This document shows, in pieces, positions 50,701 to 63,025 of a stretch of 64,000 bases of DNA. Source of the DNA: Aspidiotus rigidus. Taxonomy: Eukaryota > Arthropoda > Insecta > Hemiptera > Diaspididae. The stretch lies in the NCBI GenBank assembly GCA_035079385.1, contig JAVHKY010000010.1, positions 4,712,001 to 4,776,000 on the forward strand, read 5' to 3'. Each line of letters starts with the position of its first letter. Position 1 is the stretch's first letter. The notes under the pieces are model-generated. The model was not told where the DNA came from, ran no database searches, and saw only the letters and a program-made list of their open reading frames with translations. The translations under genes were made by a program, and so were the position numbers.

Positions 50701-53700
50701 ATCTTTCAAAATAAATAACTAATAAAAATTATATAATGAATTATTTTCAAAAACGGAAAAAAATAAGAAGCCTAATCGCAGTTTAACGAACGAACGAACG
50801 TGGATCGACGTCAACAAAATTCCAATGAAGTTCAATATCTAATTTGAAGTATTATGGTGGAATTGTTCAAGTGCAACAATTTGGCGACATTACTTGTACC
50901 TGTTTCTAACAATTAAGGTCTTCTTCATAATTCCGATGGTGTGGGTATCTGAATAACCGTCTTCTTTCTCGCAAAAAGAGATCATGACCATAGCTTCTGA
51001 GTACGATTTTTTCCAAAAAAAATATTTTTCGTTTCCTTAACTTCCTGGCAGAATCTGTATCCTCTATTTCTTAGTGGTCACTGGAAATATTGCAACAAAG
51101 GGCAAGGGCTTTTTTACATTTTTTAAGTATAGGAGTAGGCCTATTAGAGGTATACTTCATGCCCCATAATAAATGTAACCGCCAGCACAATGCCGCTATT
51201 ACAGAAAGATTAATGATTGAAAATAAAATGTATAAATATTTCATCTTTCAAAATAAATAACTAATAAAAATTATATAATGAATTATTTTCAAAAACGGAA
51301 AAAAATAAGAAGCCTAATCGCAGTTTAACGAACGAACGAACGTGGATCGACGTCAACAAAATTCCAATGAAGTTCAATATCTAATTTGAAGTATTATGGT
51401 GGAATTGTTCAAGTGCAACAATTTGGCGACATTACTTGTACCTGTTTCTAACAATTAAGGTCTTCTTCATAATTCCGATGGTGTGGGTATCTGAATAACC
51501 GTCTTCTTTCTCGCAAAAAGAGATCATGACCATAGCTTCTGAGTACGATTTTTTCCAAAAAAAATATTTTTCGTTTCCTTAACTTCCTGGCAGAATCTGT
51601 ATCCTCTATTTCTTAGTGGTCACTGGAAATATTGCAACAAAGGGCAAGGGCTTTTTTACATTTTTTAAGTATAGGAGTAGGCCTATTAGAGGTATACTTC
51701 ATGCCCCATAATAAATGTAACCGCCAGCACAATGCCGCTATTACAGAAAGATTAATGATTGAAAATAAAATGTATAAATATTTCATCTTTCAAAATAAAT
51801 AACTAATAAAAATTATATAATGAATTATTTTCAAAAACGGAAAAAAATAAGAAGCCTAATCGCAGTTTAACGAACGAACGAACGTGGATCGACGTCAACA
51901 AAATTCCAATGAAGTTCAATATCTAATTTGAAGTATTATGGTGGAATTGTTCAAGTGCAACAATTTGGCGACATTACTTGTACCTGTTTCTAACAATTAA
52001 GGTCTTCTTCATAATTCCGATGGTGTGGGTATCTGAATAACCGTCTTCTTTCTCGCAAAAAGAGATCATGACCATAGCTTCTGAGTACGATTTTTTCCAA
52101 AAAAAATATTTTTCGTTTCCTTAACTTCCTGGCAGAATCTGTATCCTCTATTTCTTAGTGGTCACTGGAAATATTGCAACAAAGGGCAAGGGCTTTTTTA
52201 CATTTTTTAAGTATAGGAGTAGGCCTATTAGAGGTATACTTCATGCCCCATAATAAATGTAACCGCCAGCACAATGGCGCTATTACAGAAAGATTAATGA
52301 TTGAGAATGAGATACGTATGTAGGTAAATATTTCATATTTCCCAACTATTCGTCATAATAACACCAATTACGGGAATGCCCAATCCTTTCGCTATTGGTA
52401 GGTAGCATTTCTGCACCGTCATAGGTTCAAAAATCATGACATCAAATTTTTCCTTTTACGAATTCAGTGAATTCAGTATTTCCTGAAAGATAAGAGATGT
52501 TTAAATTAAGAATTTATCATTAATAATCTGGCCTGTTCATTATTTATTTCAATAACCCTTACCTGCATCCATAAAATCGAGTATATCAGCGCAATACCGC
52601 AAAGATTCAAATCTCCTCGTAGGGTTGTGGTGGCGTACGAGGCGACATTACTTAAGGATTGAGGTCTTCTTCGTAATTCCGGTGGTGGGGATATCTCAAT
52701 AAACGTCTTATTTCTCGCATATAAGACGATTTGGAGATAGCAAATGCATGAGCACTAAGTAGGAGTATTGAAGGCATACTTATGCCCCATAATAAATGTA
52801 ACCGCCAGCACAATGCCGCTATTACAGAAAGATTAATGATTGAAAATAAAATGTATAAATATTTCATCTTTCAAAATAAATAACTAATAAAAATTATATA
52901 ATGAATTATTTTCAAAAACGGAAAAAAATAAGAAGCCTAATCGCAGTTTAACGAACGAACGAACGTGGATCGACGTCAACAAAATTCCAATGAAGTTCAA
53001 TATCTAATTTGAAGTATTATGGTGGAATTGTTCAAGTGCAACAATTTGGCGACATTACTTGTACCTGTTTCTAACAATTAAGGTCTTCTTCATAATTCCG
53101 ATGGTGTGGGTATCTGAATAACCGTCTTCTTTCTCGCAAAAAGAGATCATGACCATAGCTTCTGAGTACGATTTTTTCCAAAAAAAATATTTTTCGTTTC
53201 CTTAACTTCCTGGCAGAATCTGTATCCTCTATTTCTTAGTGGTCACTGGAAATATTGCAACAAAGGGCAAGGGCTTTTTTACATTTTTTAAGTATAGGAG
53301 TAGGCCTATTAGAGGTATACTTCATGCCCCATAATAAATGTAACCGCCAGCACAATGCCGCTATTACAGAAAGATTAATGATTGAAAATAAAATGTATAA
53401 ATATTTCATCTTTCAAAATAAATAACTAATAAAAATTATATAATGAATTATTTTCAAAAACGGAAAAAAATAAGAAGCCTAATCGCAGTTTAACGAACGA
53501 ACGAACGTGGATCGACGTCAACAAAATTCCAATGAAGTTCAATATCTAATTTGAAGTATTATGGTGGAATTGTTCAAGTGCAACAATTTGGCGACATTAC
53601 TTGTACCTGTTTCTAACAATTAAGGTCTTCTTCATAATTCCGATGGTGTGGGTATCTGAATAACCGTCTTCTTTCTCGCAAAAAGAGATCATGACCATAG

Positions 53701-56700
53701 CTTCTGAGTACGATTTTTTCCAAAAAAAATATTTTTCGTTTCCTTAACTTCCTGGCAGAATCTGTATCCTCTATTTCTTAGTGGTCACTGGAAATATTGC
53801 AACAAAGGGCAAGGGCTTTTTTACATTTTTTAAGTATAGGAGTAGGCCTATTAGAGGTATACTTCATGCCCCATAATAAATGTAACCGCCAGCACAATGG
53901 CGCTATTACAGAAAGATTAATGATTGAGAATGAGATACGTATGTAGGTAAATATTTCATATTTCCCAACTATTCGTCATAATAACACCAATTACGGGAAT
54001 GCCCAATCTTTTCGCTATTGGTAGGTAGCATTTCTGCACCGTCATAGGTTCAAAAATCATGACATCAAATTTTTCCTTTTACGAATTCAGTGAATTCAGT
54101 ATTTCCTGAAAGATAAGAGATGTTTAAATTAAGAATTTATCATTAATAATCTGGCCTGTTCATTATTTATTTCAATAACCCTTACCTGCATCCATAAAAT
54201 CGAGTATATCAACGCAATACCGCAAAGATTCAAATCTCCTCGTAGGGTTGTGGTGGCGTACGAGGCGACATTACTTAAGGATTGAGGTCTTCTTCGTAAT
54301 TCCGGTGGTGGGGATATCTCAATAAACGTCTTATTTCTCGCATATAAGACGATTTGGAGATAGCAAATGCATGAGCACTAAGTAGGAGTATTGAAGGCAT
54401 ACTTATGCCCCATAATAAATGTAACCGCCAGCACAATGCCGCTATTACAGAAAGATTAATGATTGAAAATAAAATGTATAAATATTTCATCTTTCAAAAT
54501 AAATAACTAATAAAAATTATATAATGAATTATTTTCAAAAACGGAAAAAAATAAGAAGCCTAATCGCAGTTTAACGAACGAACGAACGTGGATCGACGTC
54601 AACAAAATTCCAATGAAGTTCAATATCTAATTTGAAGTATTATGGTGGAATTGTTCAAGTGCAACAATTTGGCGACATTACTTGTACCTGTTTCTAACAA
54701 TTAAGGTCTTCTTCATAATTCCGATGGTGTGGGTATCTGAATAACCGTCTTCTTTCTCGCAAAAAGAGATCATGACCATAGCTTCTGAGTACGATTTTTT
54801 CCAAAAAAAATATTTTTCGTTTCCTTAACTTCCTGGCAGAATCTGTATCCTCTATTTCTTAGTGGTCACTGGAAATATTGCAACAAAGGGCAAGGGCTTT
54901 TTTACATTTTTTAAGTATAGGAGTAGGCCTATTAGAGGTATACTTCATGCCCCATAATAAATGTAACCGCCAGCACAATGGCGCTATTACAGAAAGATTA
55001 ATGATTGAGAATGAGATACGTATGTAGGTAAATATTTCATATTTCCCAACTATTCGTCATAATAACACCAATTACGGGAATGCCCAATCCTTTCGCTATT
55101 GGTAGGTAGCATTTCTGCACCGTCATAGGTTCAAAAATCATGACATCAAATTTTTCCTTTTACGAATTCAGTGAATTCAGTATTTCCTGAAAGATAAGAG
55201 ATGTTTAAATTAAGAATTTATCATTAATAATCTGGCCTGTTCATTATTTATTTCAATAACCCTTACCTGCATCCATAAAATCGAGTATATCAGCGCAATA
55301 CCGCAAAGATTCAAATCTCCTCGTAGGGTTGTGGTGGCGTACGAGGCGACATTACTTAAGGATTGAGGTCTTCTTCGTAATTCCGGTGGTGGGGATATCT
55401 CAATAAACGTCTTATTTCTCGCATATAAGACGATTTGGAGATAGCAAATGCATGAGCACTAAGTAGGAGTATTGAAGGCATACTTATGCCCCATAATAAA
55501 TGTAACCGCCAGCACAATGCCGCTATTACAGAAAGATTAATGATTGAAAATAAAATGTATAAATATTTCATCTTTCAAAATAAATAACTAATAAAAATTA
55601 TATAATGAATTATTTTCAAAAACGGAAAAAAATAAGAAGCCTAATCGCAGTTTAACGAACGAACGAACGTGGATCGACGTCAACAAAATTCCAATGAAGT
55701 TCAATATCTAATTTGAAGTATTATGGTGGAATTGTTCAAGTGCAACAATTTGGCGACATTACTTGTACCTGTTTCTAACAATTAAGGTCTTCTTCATAAT
55801 TCCGATGGTGTGGGTATCTGAATAACCGTCTTCTTTCTCGCAAAAAGAGATCATGACCATAGCTTCTGAGTACGATTTTTTCCAAAAAAAATATTTTTCG
55901 TTTCCTTAACTTCCTGGCAGAATCTGTATCCTCTATTTCTTAGTGGTCACTGGAAATATTGCAACAAAGGGCAAGGGCTTTTTTACATTTTTTAAGTATA
56001 GGAGTAGGCCTATTAGAGGTATACTTCATGCCCCATAATAAATGTAACCGCCAGCACAATGGCGCTATTACAGAAAGATTAATGATTGAGAATGAGATAC
56101 GTATGTAGGTAAATATTTCATATTTCCCAACTATTCGTCATAATAACACCAATTACGGGAATGCCCAATCCTTTCGCTATTGGTAGGTAGCATTTCTGCA
56201 CCGTCATAGGTTCAAAAATCATGACATCAAATTTTTCCTTTTACGAATTCAGTGAATTCAGTATTTCCTGAAAGATAAGAGATGTTTAAATTAAGAATTT
56301 ATCATTAATAATCTGGCCTGTTCATTATTTATTTCAATAACCCTTACCTGCATCCATAAAATCGAGTATATCAGCGCAATACCGCAAAGATTCAAATCTC
56401 CTCGTAGGGTTGTGGTGGCGTACGAGGCGACATTACTTAAGGATTGAGGTCTTCTTCGTAATTCCGGTGGTGGGGATATCTCAATAAACGTCTTATTTCT
56501 CGCATATAAGACGATTTGGAGATAGCAAATGCATGAGCACTAAGTAGGAGTATTGAAGGCATACTTATGCCCCATAATAAATGTAACCGCCAGCACAATA
56601 CCGCTATTACAGAAAGATTAATGATTGAAAATAAAATGTAGAAATATTTCATCTTTCAAAATAAATAACTAATAAAAATTATATAATGAATTATTTTCAA

Positions 56701-59632
56701 AAACGGAAAAAAATAAGAAGCCTAATCGCAGTTTAACGAACGAACGAACGTGGATCGACGTCAACAAAATTCCAATGAAGTTCAATATCTAATTTGAAGT
56801 ATTATGGTGGAATTGTTCAAGTGCAACAATTTGGCGACATTACTTTTACCTGTTTCTAACAATTAAGGTCTTCTTCATAATTCCGATGGTGTGGGTATCT
56901 GAATAACCGTCTTCTTTCTCGCAAAAAGAGATCATGACCATAGCTTCTGAGTACGATTTTTTCCAAAAAAAATATTTTTCGTTTCCTTAACTTCCTGGCA
57001 GAATCTGTATCCTCTATTTCTTAGTGGTCACTGGAAATATTGCAACAAAGGGCAAGGGCTTTTTTACATTTTTTAAGTATAGGAGTAGGCCTATTAGAGG
57101 TATACTTCATGCCCCATAATAAATGTAACCGCCAGCACAATGCCGCTATTACAGAAAGATTAATGATTGAAAATAAAATGTATAAATATTTCATCTTTCA
57201 AAATAAATAACTAATAAAAATTATATAATGAATTATTTTCAAAAACGGAAAAAAATAAGAAGCCTAATCGCAGTTTAACGAACGAACGAACGTGGATCGA
57301 CGTCAACAAAATTCCAATGAAGTTCAATATCTAATTTGAAGTATTATGGTGGAATTGTTCAAGTGCAACAATTTGGCGACATTACTTGTACCTGTTTCTA
57401 ACAATTAAGGTCTTCTTCATAATTCCGATGGTGTGGGTATCTGAATAACCGTCTTCTTTCTCGCAAAAAGAGATCATGACCATAGCTTCTGAGTACGATT
57501 TTTTCCAAAAAAAATATTTTTCGTTTCCTTAACTTCCTGGCAGAATCTGTATCCTCTATTTCTTAGTGGTCACTGGAAATATTGCAACAAAGGGCAAGGG
57601 CTTTTTTACATTTTTTAAGTATAGGAGTAGGCCTATTAGAGGTATACTTCATGCCCCATAATAAATGTAACCGCCAGCACAATGCCGCTATTACAGAAAG
57701 ATTAATGATTGAAAATAAAATGTATAAATATTTCATCTTTCAAAATAAATAACTAATAAAAATTATATAATGAATTATTTTCAAAAACGGAAAAAAATAA
57801 GAAGCCTAATCGCAGTTTAACGAACGAACGAACGTGGATCGACGTCAACAAAATTCCAATGAAGTTCAATATCTAATTTGAAGTATTATGGTGGAATTGT
57901 TCAAGTGCAACAATTTGGCGACATTACTTGTACCTGTTTCTAACAATTAAGGTCTTCTTCATAATTCCGATGGTGTGGGTATCTGAATAACCGTCTTCTT
58001 TCTCGCAAAAAGAGATCATGACCATAGCTTCTGAGTACGATTTTTTCCAAAAAAAATATTTTTCGTTTCCTTAACTTCCTGGCAGAATCTGTATCCTCTA
58101 TTTCTTAGTGGTCACTGGAAATATTGCAACAAAGGGCAAGGGCTTTTTTACATTTTTTAAGTATAGGAGTAGGCCTATTAGAGGTATACTTCATGCCCCA
58201 TAATAAATGTAACCGCCAGCACAATGGCGCTATTACAGAAAGATTAATGATTGAGAATGAGATACGTATGTAGGTAAATATTTCATATTTCCCAACTATT
58301 CGTCATAATAACACCAATTACGGGAATGCCCAATCCTTTCGCTATTGGTAGGTAGCATTTCTGCACCGTCATAGGTTCAAAAATCATGACATCAAATTTT
58401 TCCTTTTACGAATTCAGTGAATTCAGTATTTCCTGAAAGATAAGAGATGTTTAAATTAAGAATTTATCATTAATAATCTGGCCTGTTCATTATTTATTTC
58501 AATAACCCTTACCTGCATCCATAAAATCGAGTATATCAGCGCAATACCGCAAAGATTCAAATCTCCTCGTAGGGTTGTGGTGGCGTACGAGGCGACATTA
58601 CTTAAGGATTGAGGTCTTCTTCGTAATTCCGGTGGTGGGGATATCTCAATAAACGTCTTATTTCTCGCATATAAGACGATTTGGAGATAGCAAATGCATG
58701 AGCACTAAGTAGGAGTATTGAAGGCATACTTATGCCCCATAATAAATGTAACCGCCAGCACAATGCCGCTATTACAGAAAGATTAATGATTGAAAATAAA
58801 ATGTATAAATATTTCATCTTTCAAAATAAATAACTAATAAAAATTATATAATGAATTATTTTCAAAAACGGAAAAAAATAAGAAGCCTAATCGCAGTTTA
58901 ACGAACGAACGAACGTGGATCGACGTCAACAAAATTCCAATGAAGTTCAATATCTAATTTGAAGTATTATGGTGGAATTGTTCAAGTGCAACAATTTGGC
59001 GACATTACTTGTACCTGTTTCTAACAATTAAGGTCTTCTTCATAATTCCGATGGTGTGGGTATCTGAATAACCGTCTTCTTTCTCGCAAAAAGAGATCAT
59101 GACCATAGCTTCTGAGTACGATTTTTTCCAAAAAAAATATTTTTCGTTTCCTTAACTTCCTGGCAGAATCTGTATCCTCTATTTCTTAGTGGTCACTGGA
59201 AATATTGCAACAAAGGGCAAGGGCTTTTTTACATTTTTTAAGTATAGGAGTAGGCCTATTAGAGGTATACTTCATGCCCCATAATAAATGTAACCGCCAG
59301 CACAATGGCGCTATTACAGAAAGATTAATGATTGAGAATGAGATACGTATGTAGGTAAATATTTCATATTTCCCAACTATTCGTCATAATAACACCAATT
59401 ACGGGAATGCCCAATCTTTTCGCTATTGGTAGGTAGCATTTCTGCACCGTCATAGGTTCAAAAATCATGACATCAAATTTTTCCTTTTACGAATTCAGTG
59501 AATTCAGTATTTCCTGAAAGATAAGAGATGTTTAAATTAAGAATTTATCATTAATAATCTGGCCTGTTCATTATTTATTTCAATAACCCTTACCTGCATC
59601 CATAAAATCGAGTATATCAGCGCAATACCGCA
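44660..59632 (-). repeat. 15-kb two-module tandem array of UGT-exon fragments
   Basis: There are 12 A modules (about 539 bp) and 16 B modules (about 542 bp); AB pairs repeat at exactly 1081 bp. The order is AB six times, B, B, AB, B, AB, AB, AB, B, B, AB, A. Each module begins after the shared block CCGCCAGCACAATG[C/G]CGCTATTACAG. G is followed by A-type sequence (GAGAATGAGATACG) and C by B-type (GAAAATAAAATGTA). A contains a UGT exon piece (minus FDVMIFEPMTVQKCYLPIAK, RLGIPVIGV), a GTAAGG donor with TTTCAG acceptor, and a hydrophobic 71-codon frame. B contains a decayed relative of the KYSEF-type exon. Copies are almost identical. All look non-functional: a stop precedes FDVMIFEP. Confidence 0.95.
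45082..45297 (-). CDS. 71-codon hydrophobic ORF, first of 11 array copies
   Basis: It recurs at 46163, 47244, 48325, 49406, 50487, 52652, 54275, 55356, 56437 and 58602 (two substitutions in the 56437 copy), with a diverged copy at 60149-60364. It begins MKYLYILFSIINLSVIAALC, a good signal or membrane segment. A second hydrophobic stretch (ISMPSILLLSAHAFAIS) and a basic tail RREIRRLLRYPHH-like follow. In the flanking variant at 44.7 kb the same leader runs directly into a UGT N-terminal strand (AINTLGI), so it is probably a UGT leader exon rather than an independent gene. Its conservation can be explained by array homogenisation. Confidence 0.3.
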   Translation of the reverse strand: MKYLYILFSIINLSVIAALCWRLHLLWGISMPSILLLSAHAFAISKSSYMREIRRLLRYPHHRNYEEDLNP

Positions 59633-60640
59633 ACTGCTTATTGATTAAAAAGTTTAATATTTTACTAAGGCTGGTATCATTCTGATCTTTGGGCATTTCT
59701 TGATCAAAACAAACTTGTAAGTGTTCTTGGTGCTGGAGCAGTCAATCGTCGTAAAATTTTTGATAGTTGTTAGACTTCGGGGAACAGTACAAATCATGGT
59801 CACATGGTGACCAGCGCTGAAAAAACTTTTCATGACTTTGTAATTGCCAGCTATGAGGCATTTCAGTGGAATAAGTGCTATACCGAGAGTATTGATTGCG
59901 TCTATGTATATACTGAATCTGTTGATCCATACAATAAAGATAGCACAGACTTGTGAAGAACAAAAAAATAAAAAATATGCATCAATCTAAAAATTTTATG
60001 ATGTTCCACACAATTTTGTAATTTTTCATGAATAAGGGAATTCAAGATAATTCATAATCTTGGATTCAATCTTTGTGAATTTCTTCAATTTAGTCATCAG
60101 AAATAAAAAGTTTCAAATTTCCTCATACGGTTGTGGTGGCGACATTACTTAGGGATTGAGGTCCTCTTCGTAATTCTGGTGGTGGGGATATCTGAATAAA
60201 CGTTTTATTTCTCGCATATAAGACAATTTGGAGATAGCAAATGCATGAGTACCAAGTAGGAGTATTAAAGGCATACTTATGTCCCATAATAAATGTAACA
60301 GCCAGCACAATAGCGCTATTACAGAAAGATTATTGATTGAAAATAAAGTATATAAATATTTCATCTTTCAAAATAAATAACTAATAAAAATTTAATAATG
60401 AAATATTTCCAAAAAAGTAAGTGGCGTACGAGGCGACATTACTTAACGATTGAGATCTTCTTCATAATTCCGATGGTGCGGATATCTGAATAACCGTCTT
60501 ATTTCTCTCAAAAAGAGATCATAACCATAGCTTCTGAGTATGATTTTTTTCAAAAAAATATTTTTCGTCTTCTTAACTTCCAGGCAGAATCTGCATCCTC
60601 TATTTCTTAGTGGTCACTGGAAACATTGCAACAAAGGGCA
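59262..60640 (-). repeat. Founder-like copy at the right end of the array
   Basis: Module A12 (59.3-59.63 kb) does not jump at GCGCAATACCGCAA as all other A modules do. It continues for about 480 bp of unique sequence, then meets the diverged AGATTCAAATCTCC-equivalent block (TTTCAAATTTCCTC) at about 60112. It then runs through a diverged leader ORF (60149-60364) and a diverged B segment (60420-60640). The array unit is thus this region minus about 480 bp. Confidence 0.8.
59595..59985 (-). pseudogene. UGT-like N-terminal exon, variant 2
   Basis: Minus strand, third frame: a hydrophobic leader (AYFLFFCSSQVCAIFIVWIN), then DAINTLGIALIPLKCLIAGN and YKVMKSFFSAGHHVTMICTV. This fits the UGT N-terminal pattern ILGI.P......+....L..+GH.VT.++..P, the acceptor-binding half. 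After one frameshift near 59715 it continues as CFDQEMPKDQNDTSLSKILN and ends YCADILDFMDA at a GTAAGG donor (59590-59595). There is no ATG in frame with the leader and at least one frameshift, so it is probably dead or wrongly sequenced at one base. Confidence 0.6.
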
Positions 60641-61380
60641 AGGGCTTTTATACATTTTCTCAACACCTGATTAAAAATTTTAATTCCCAGCCTCGTAGTT
60701 TTGTCTCTTTCCTTGCTACCGGTACCGGAGTACAAGAAGTAATTACGCGCCAAAATTTTTGTATTTTTCTTAGACTCCGGAGATAACAATGCTAAACGCA
60801 CCTTTATTTTCGCGTCCTTTTATGTTCACAACGATTAGCTTGTGGACGCCACACTCTGACACTTGAAGTCGATATTACCACAAGGTGCCTACAGATATGT
60901 CAGGTACAGGACCTAAATGATAATAGGATTCCATGGGTGTTTATTCGATGAATTTTTCCAACTTCTGCCAGCAGACCTGATGGGGAGGATCCAAGGAAAT
61001 TTTTCCCGAGCCACTTCTTCTGTTGGTGGGGTTCCCATAGTACACTCCAAAAAAATGTTTAAGATTGCACTTTTGAAAAGAAAAAAAAGTTAAATACTGA
61101 CACACGTGAAAAAAGAAAAAGTTGATTATTAGTAGGAAACAAAAATCACTTGGGCCTCAAGGTCCCGTAACAAATTTTGTAAACTTATAATAAACTTGTA
61201 ACTTTGTTTACCATTTAAACTATCATTCACTTCAAAGAGGGTGTAGTACATACAAATTGGATATTGAAACTGTTTTTTAACAGGTTCCCTTAAATGTAGT
61301 ATCTACGAAGTTCAATAGTTTCAAAAACAAGTTCAATAGTTTCAAAAACGGAGAAAATCGAATTTGACCACTGGTTTATA
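60641..61380. other. Decayed UGT flank, then non-coding
   Basis: 60640-60830 (minus) still resembles the 44.3-44.5 kb exon flank (CCGGAGATAACAAT, CGCACCTTTATTTTCGCGTC). 60830-61380 shows nothing recognisable beyond an A-rich run at about 61080. Confidence 0.4.
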
Positions 61381-61399
61381 GGCTTCTGTCCGTTTGGTA

Positions 61400-61850
61400 C
61401 TCCCTTTGATAACAATATCTTCTCCGCACTGTTCACATAAAATTGCGTCTCTTTTTTACATGAGGAATACAGATTCCTTTTTGAACTGCCTTGATTTCTA
61501 TAGTCCCTTCCATCACATTCATCCGTCGGATATGGACGAGCATTGCGTAATATTCCTCATAGGTTTTGGTCTTTGTCGCATATGTTCAATATCTGTTACA
61601 AGGTGACTTGACTCAATGAAAATTTTTTGCAGAGCGGTTTCCCATGCTTCCCAAGTGGTAGGGAATTCATTGAGTGACTCCTACCAGAGTCTTGCTGTTA
61701 CTTTTGGTCTGGCTTGCATATGGTAAATAATTGAAACTTAATGTTCAAGAAGATAGATCCATTGGTCAATACTGTACTATTTCTCTCTTTTGGCTCAAAA
61801 ATAGGAATACTTTCAAATTGTACCCCTTTGTTAAAGAGTGATTATAGGTT
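61400..61850 (-). pseudogene. Decayed LTR-retrotransposon gag-like fragment
   Basis: Minus-strand pieces read FESIPIFEPKERN, then EFPTTWEAWETALQKIF, then EEYYAMLVHIRRMNV. This follows the retrotransposon gag layout IP.F.G.....WL, TW...K..L...F, ..Y...+..L, with several stops and frameshifts. No protease, RT or LTRs are seen nearby. The gypsy or BEL class cannot be decided. Confidence 0.4.
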
Positions 61851-62489
61851 GTGTTAGAACGTATCTGTCGTTATTTGTCGCCAGACAAACTTGATACGTA
61901 TGTCGTCAGTAAGAAGGCCATCGTTTGAATTGGATCATCATTCACATATTCTGCTCTGTTTTCTAGTTTTCGCTCAGAGTTCTCCGGGTTATGTGGGGGC
62001 GTTTCCTTTCCTGTACCGAGCTTCAACGGCAGCGCGTGCAAGACGATCCACCGCGGCGTACAGCGCGGAGATGCGATCGGTTGACGATCGACTGACAATT
62101 AAAGAAAGGAGGTTTTTGGGCTGCAATTAGAAAAAAAGTGGCGGTCGGGCGAAAGGGATGTAACAATATAAATTAGAGACCTATCAATTGAGCCTCTATC
62201 TGAATTTTCTCAATATTTGAACCCAACTCGCATTACATTTAAATTCAATCAATTTTATGGGTTTTTTCCAAATTCATCCAAACATGAGAGATGCCTAGTT
62301 TTGGTAGTTTGTTCTGTGAGAGGTGTGATCGCTTTATTCACTAAATTTGAACAAGAAGGACACGAGAACATAATCTTTACACGGTTAAGGAAATCCCAGA
62401 AAATAAAGATTTATTACAGTTATAACAAATAATGAAATAAAAGAACAGGTTGAGTGTAAGATTTCCTAATAAAAAATGGATTTGGGATA
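61851..62489. other. Non-coding stretch, nothing recognised
   Basis: A GC-richer part (61980-62090) contains overlapping short frames on both strands without family resemblance. Confidence 0.4.
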
Positions 62490-63025
62490 TACATAATACC
62501 TTTTTAATTGCTCCCTATTGTCAATGGGAAGGAAATATTTTCTCATATTTTTGTAATGGAACCATAAATGGTTCATGAGTTTCTAATTATTCTGAAAAAT
62601 TCAGTCCTATTGTAGAAGATAATTCTAAAATGAAACTGGGCTATCGTTGTCTCTTCTTAATTTGTAAATCCTTACTTGTAAATCGGCTCGGCCTTTGATC
62701 ACCGGATAGTATCTTTCAACTTTGTAGATCGTGTCGTATCTATATCCTTCTTTTTGGGCGAATTCAGAATATTTCTCCAAGAAAAAATTTCGATATCCTT
62801 CTTCTGGGGTGAATTCAGAATATTTCTCCAATAGAATACTTTCTCCGAACGCGGAGCGGTTTCCCTAGCTTCAAGGTCGATTCTGCATCAGCTCCTTATA
62901 AGTCGTCAGTGGGGGCATTGTAACAGAGGGCAAAGGCTTTATTATGTCTTGAACAACACGTGGTCGAAAATTTTAGTTTCCAATCTCTTCCTTTTGTCTT
63001 TTTCCTGGCTACCGCATCCCGAGTA
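62490..63025. repeat. Right copy of the duplicated UGT flank
   Basis: About 85-90% similar by eye to 43900-44460. It lacks about 50 bp between two ATTCTGAAAAAT repeats and has gained a tandem duplication of about 46 bp (GATATCCTTCTTYTGGGGYG.AATTCAGAATATTTCTCCAA). Confidence 0.8.
62625..62831 (-). pseudogene. UGT-type exon remnant with internal duplication
   Basis: The minus strand reads EKYSEFTPEEGYRNFFL then EKYSEFAQKEGYRYDTIYKV and ERYYPVIKGRADLQ, followed by a GTAAGG donor. The EKYSEF..KEGYR unit is present twice here but once in the 44.2-kb copy. Upstream frames contain stops. Which UGT segment this is could not be pinned down; assignment is by its position in the paralogous exon. Confidence 0.35.

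Noticed and set aside
44660..59632. CRISPR array or centromeric-type satellite
   Set aside because: Units of 539-542 bp containing gene-derived exons, splice sites and no spacers are not CRISPR. Centromeric function cannot be argued from one 15-kb block tied to a gene family.
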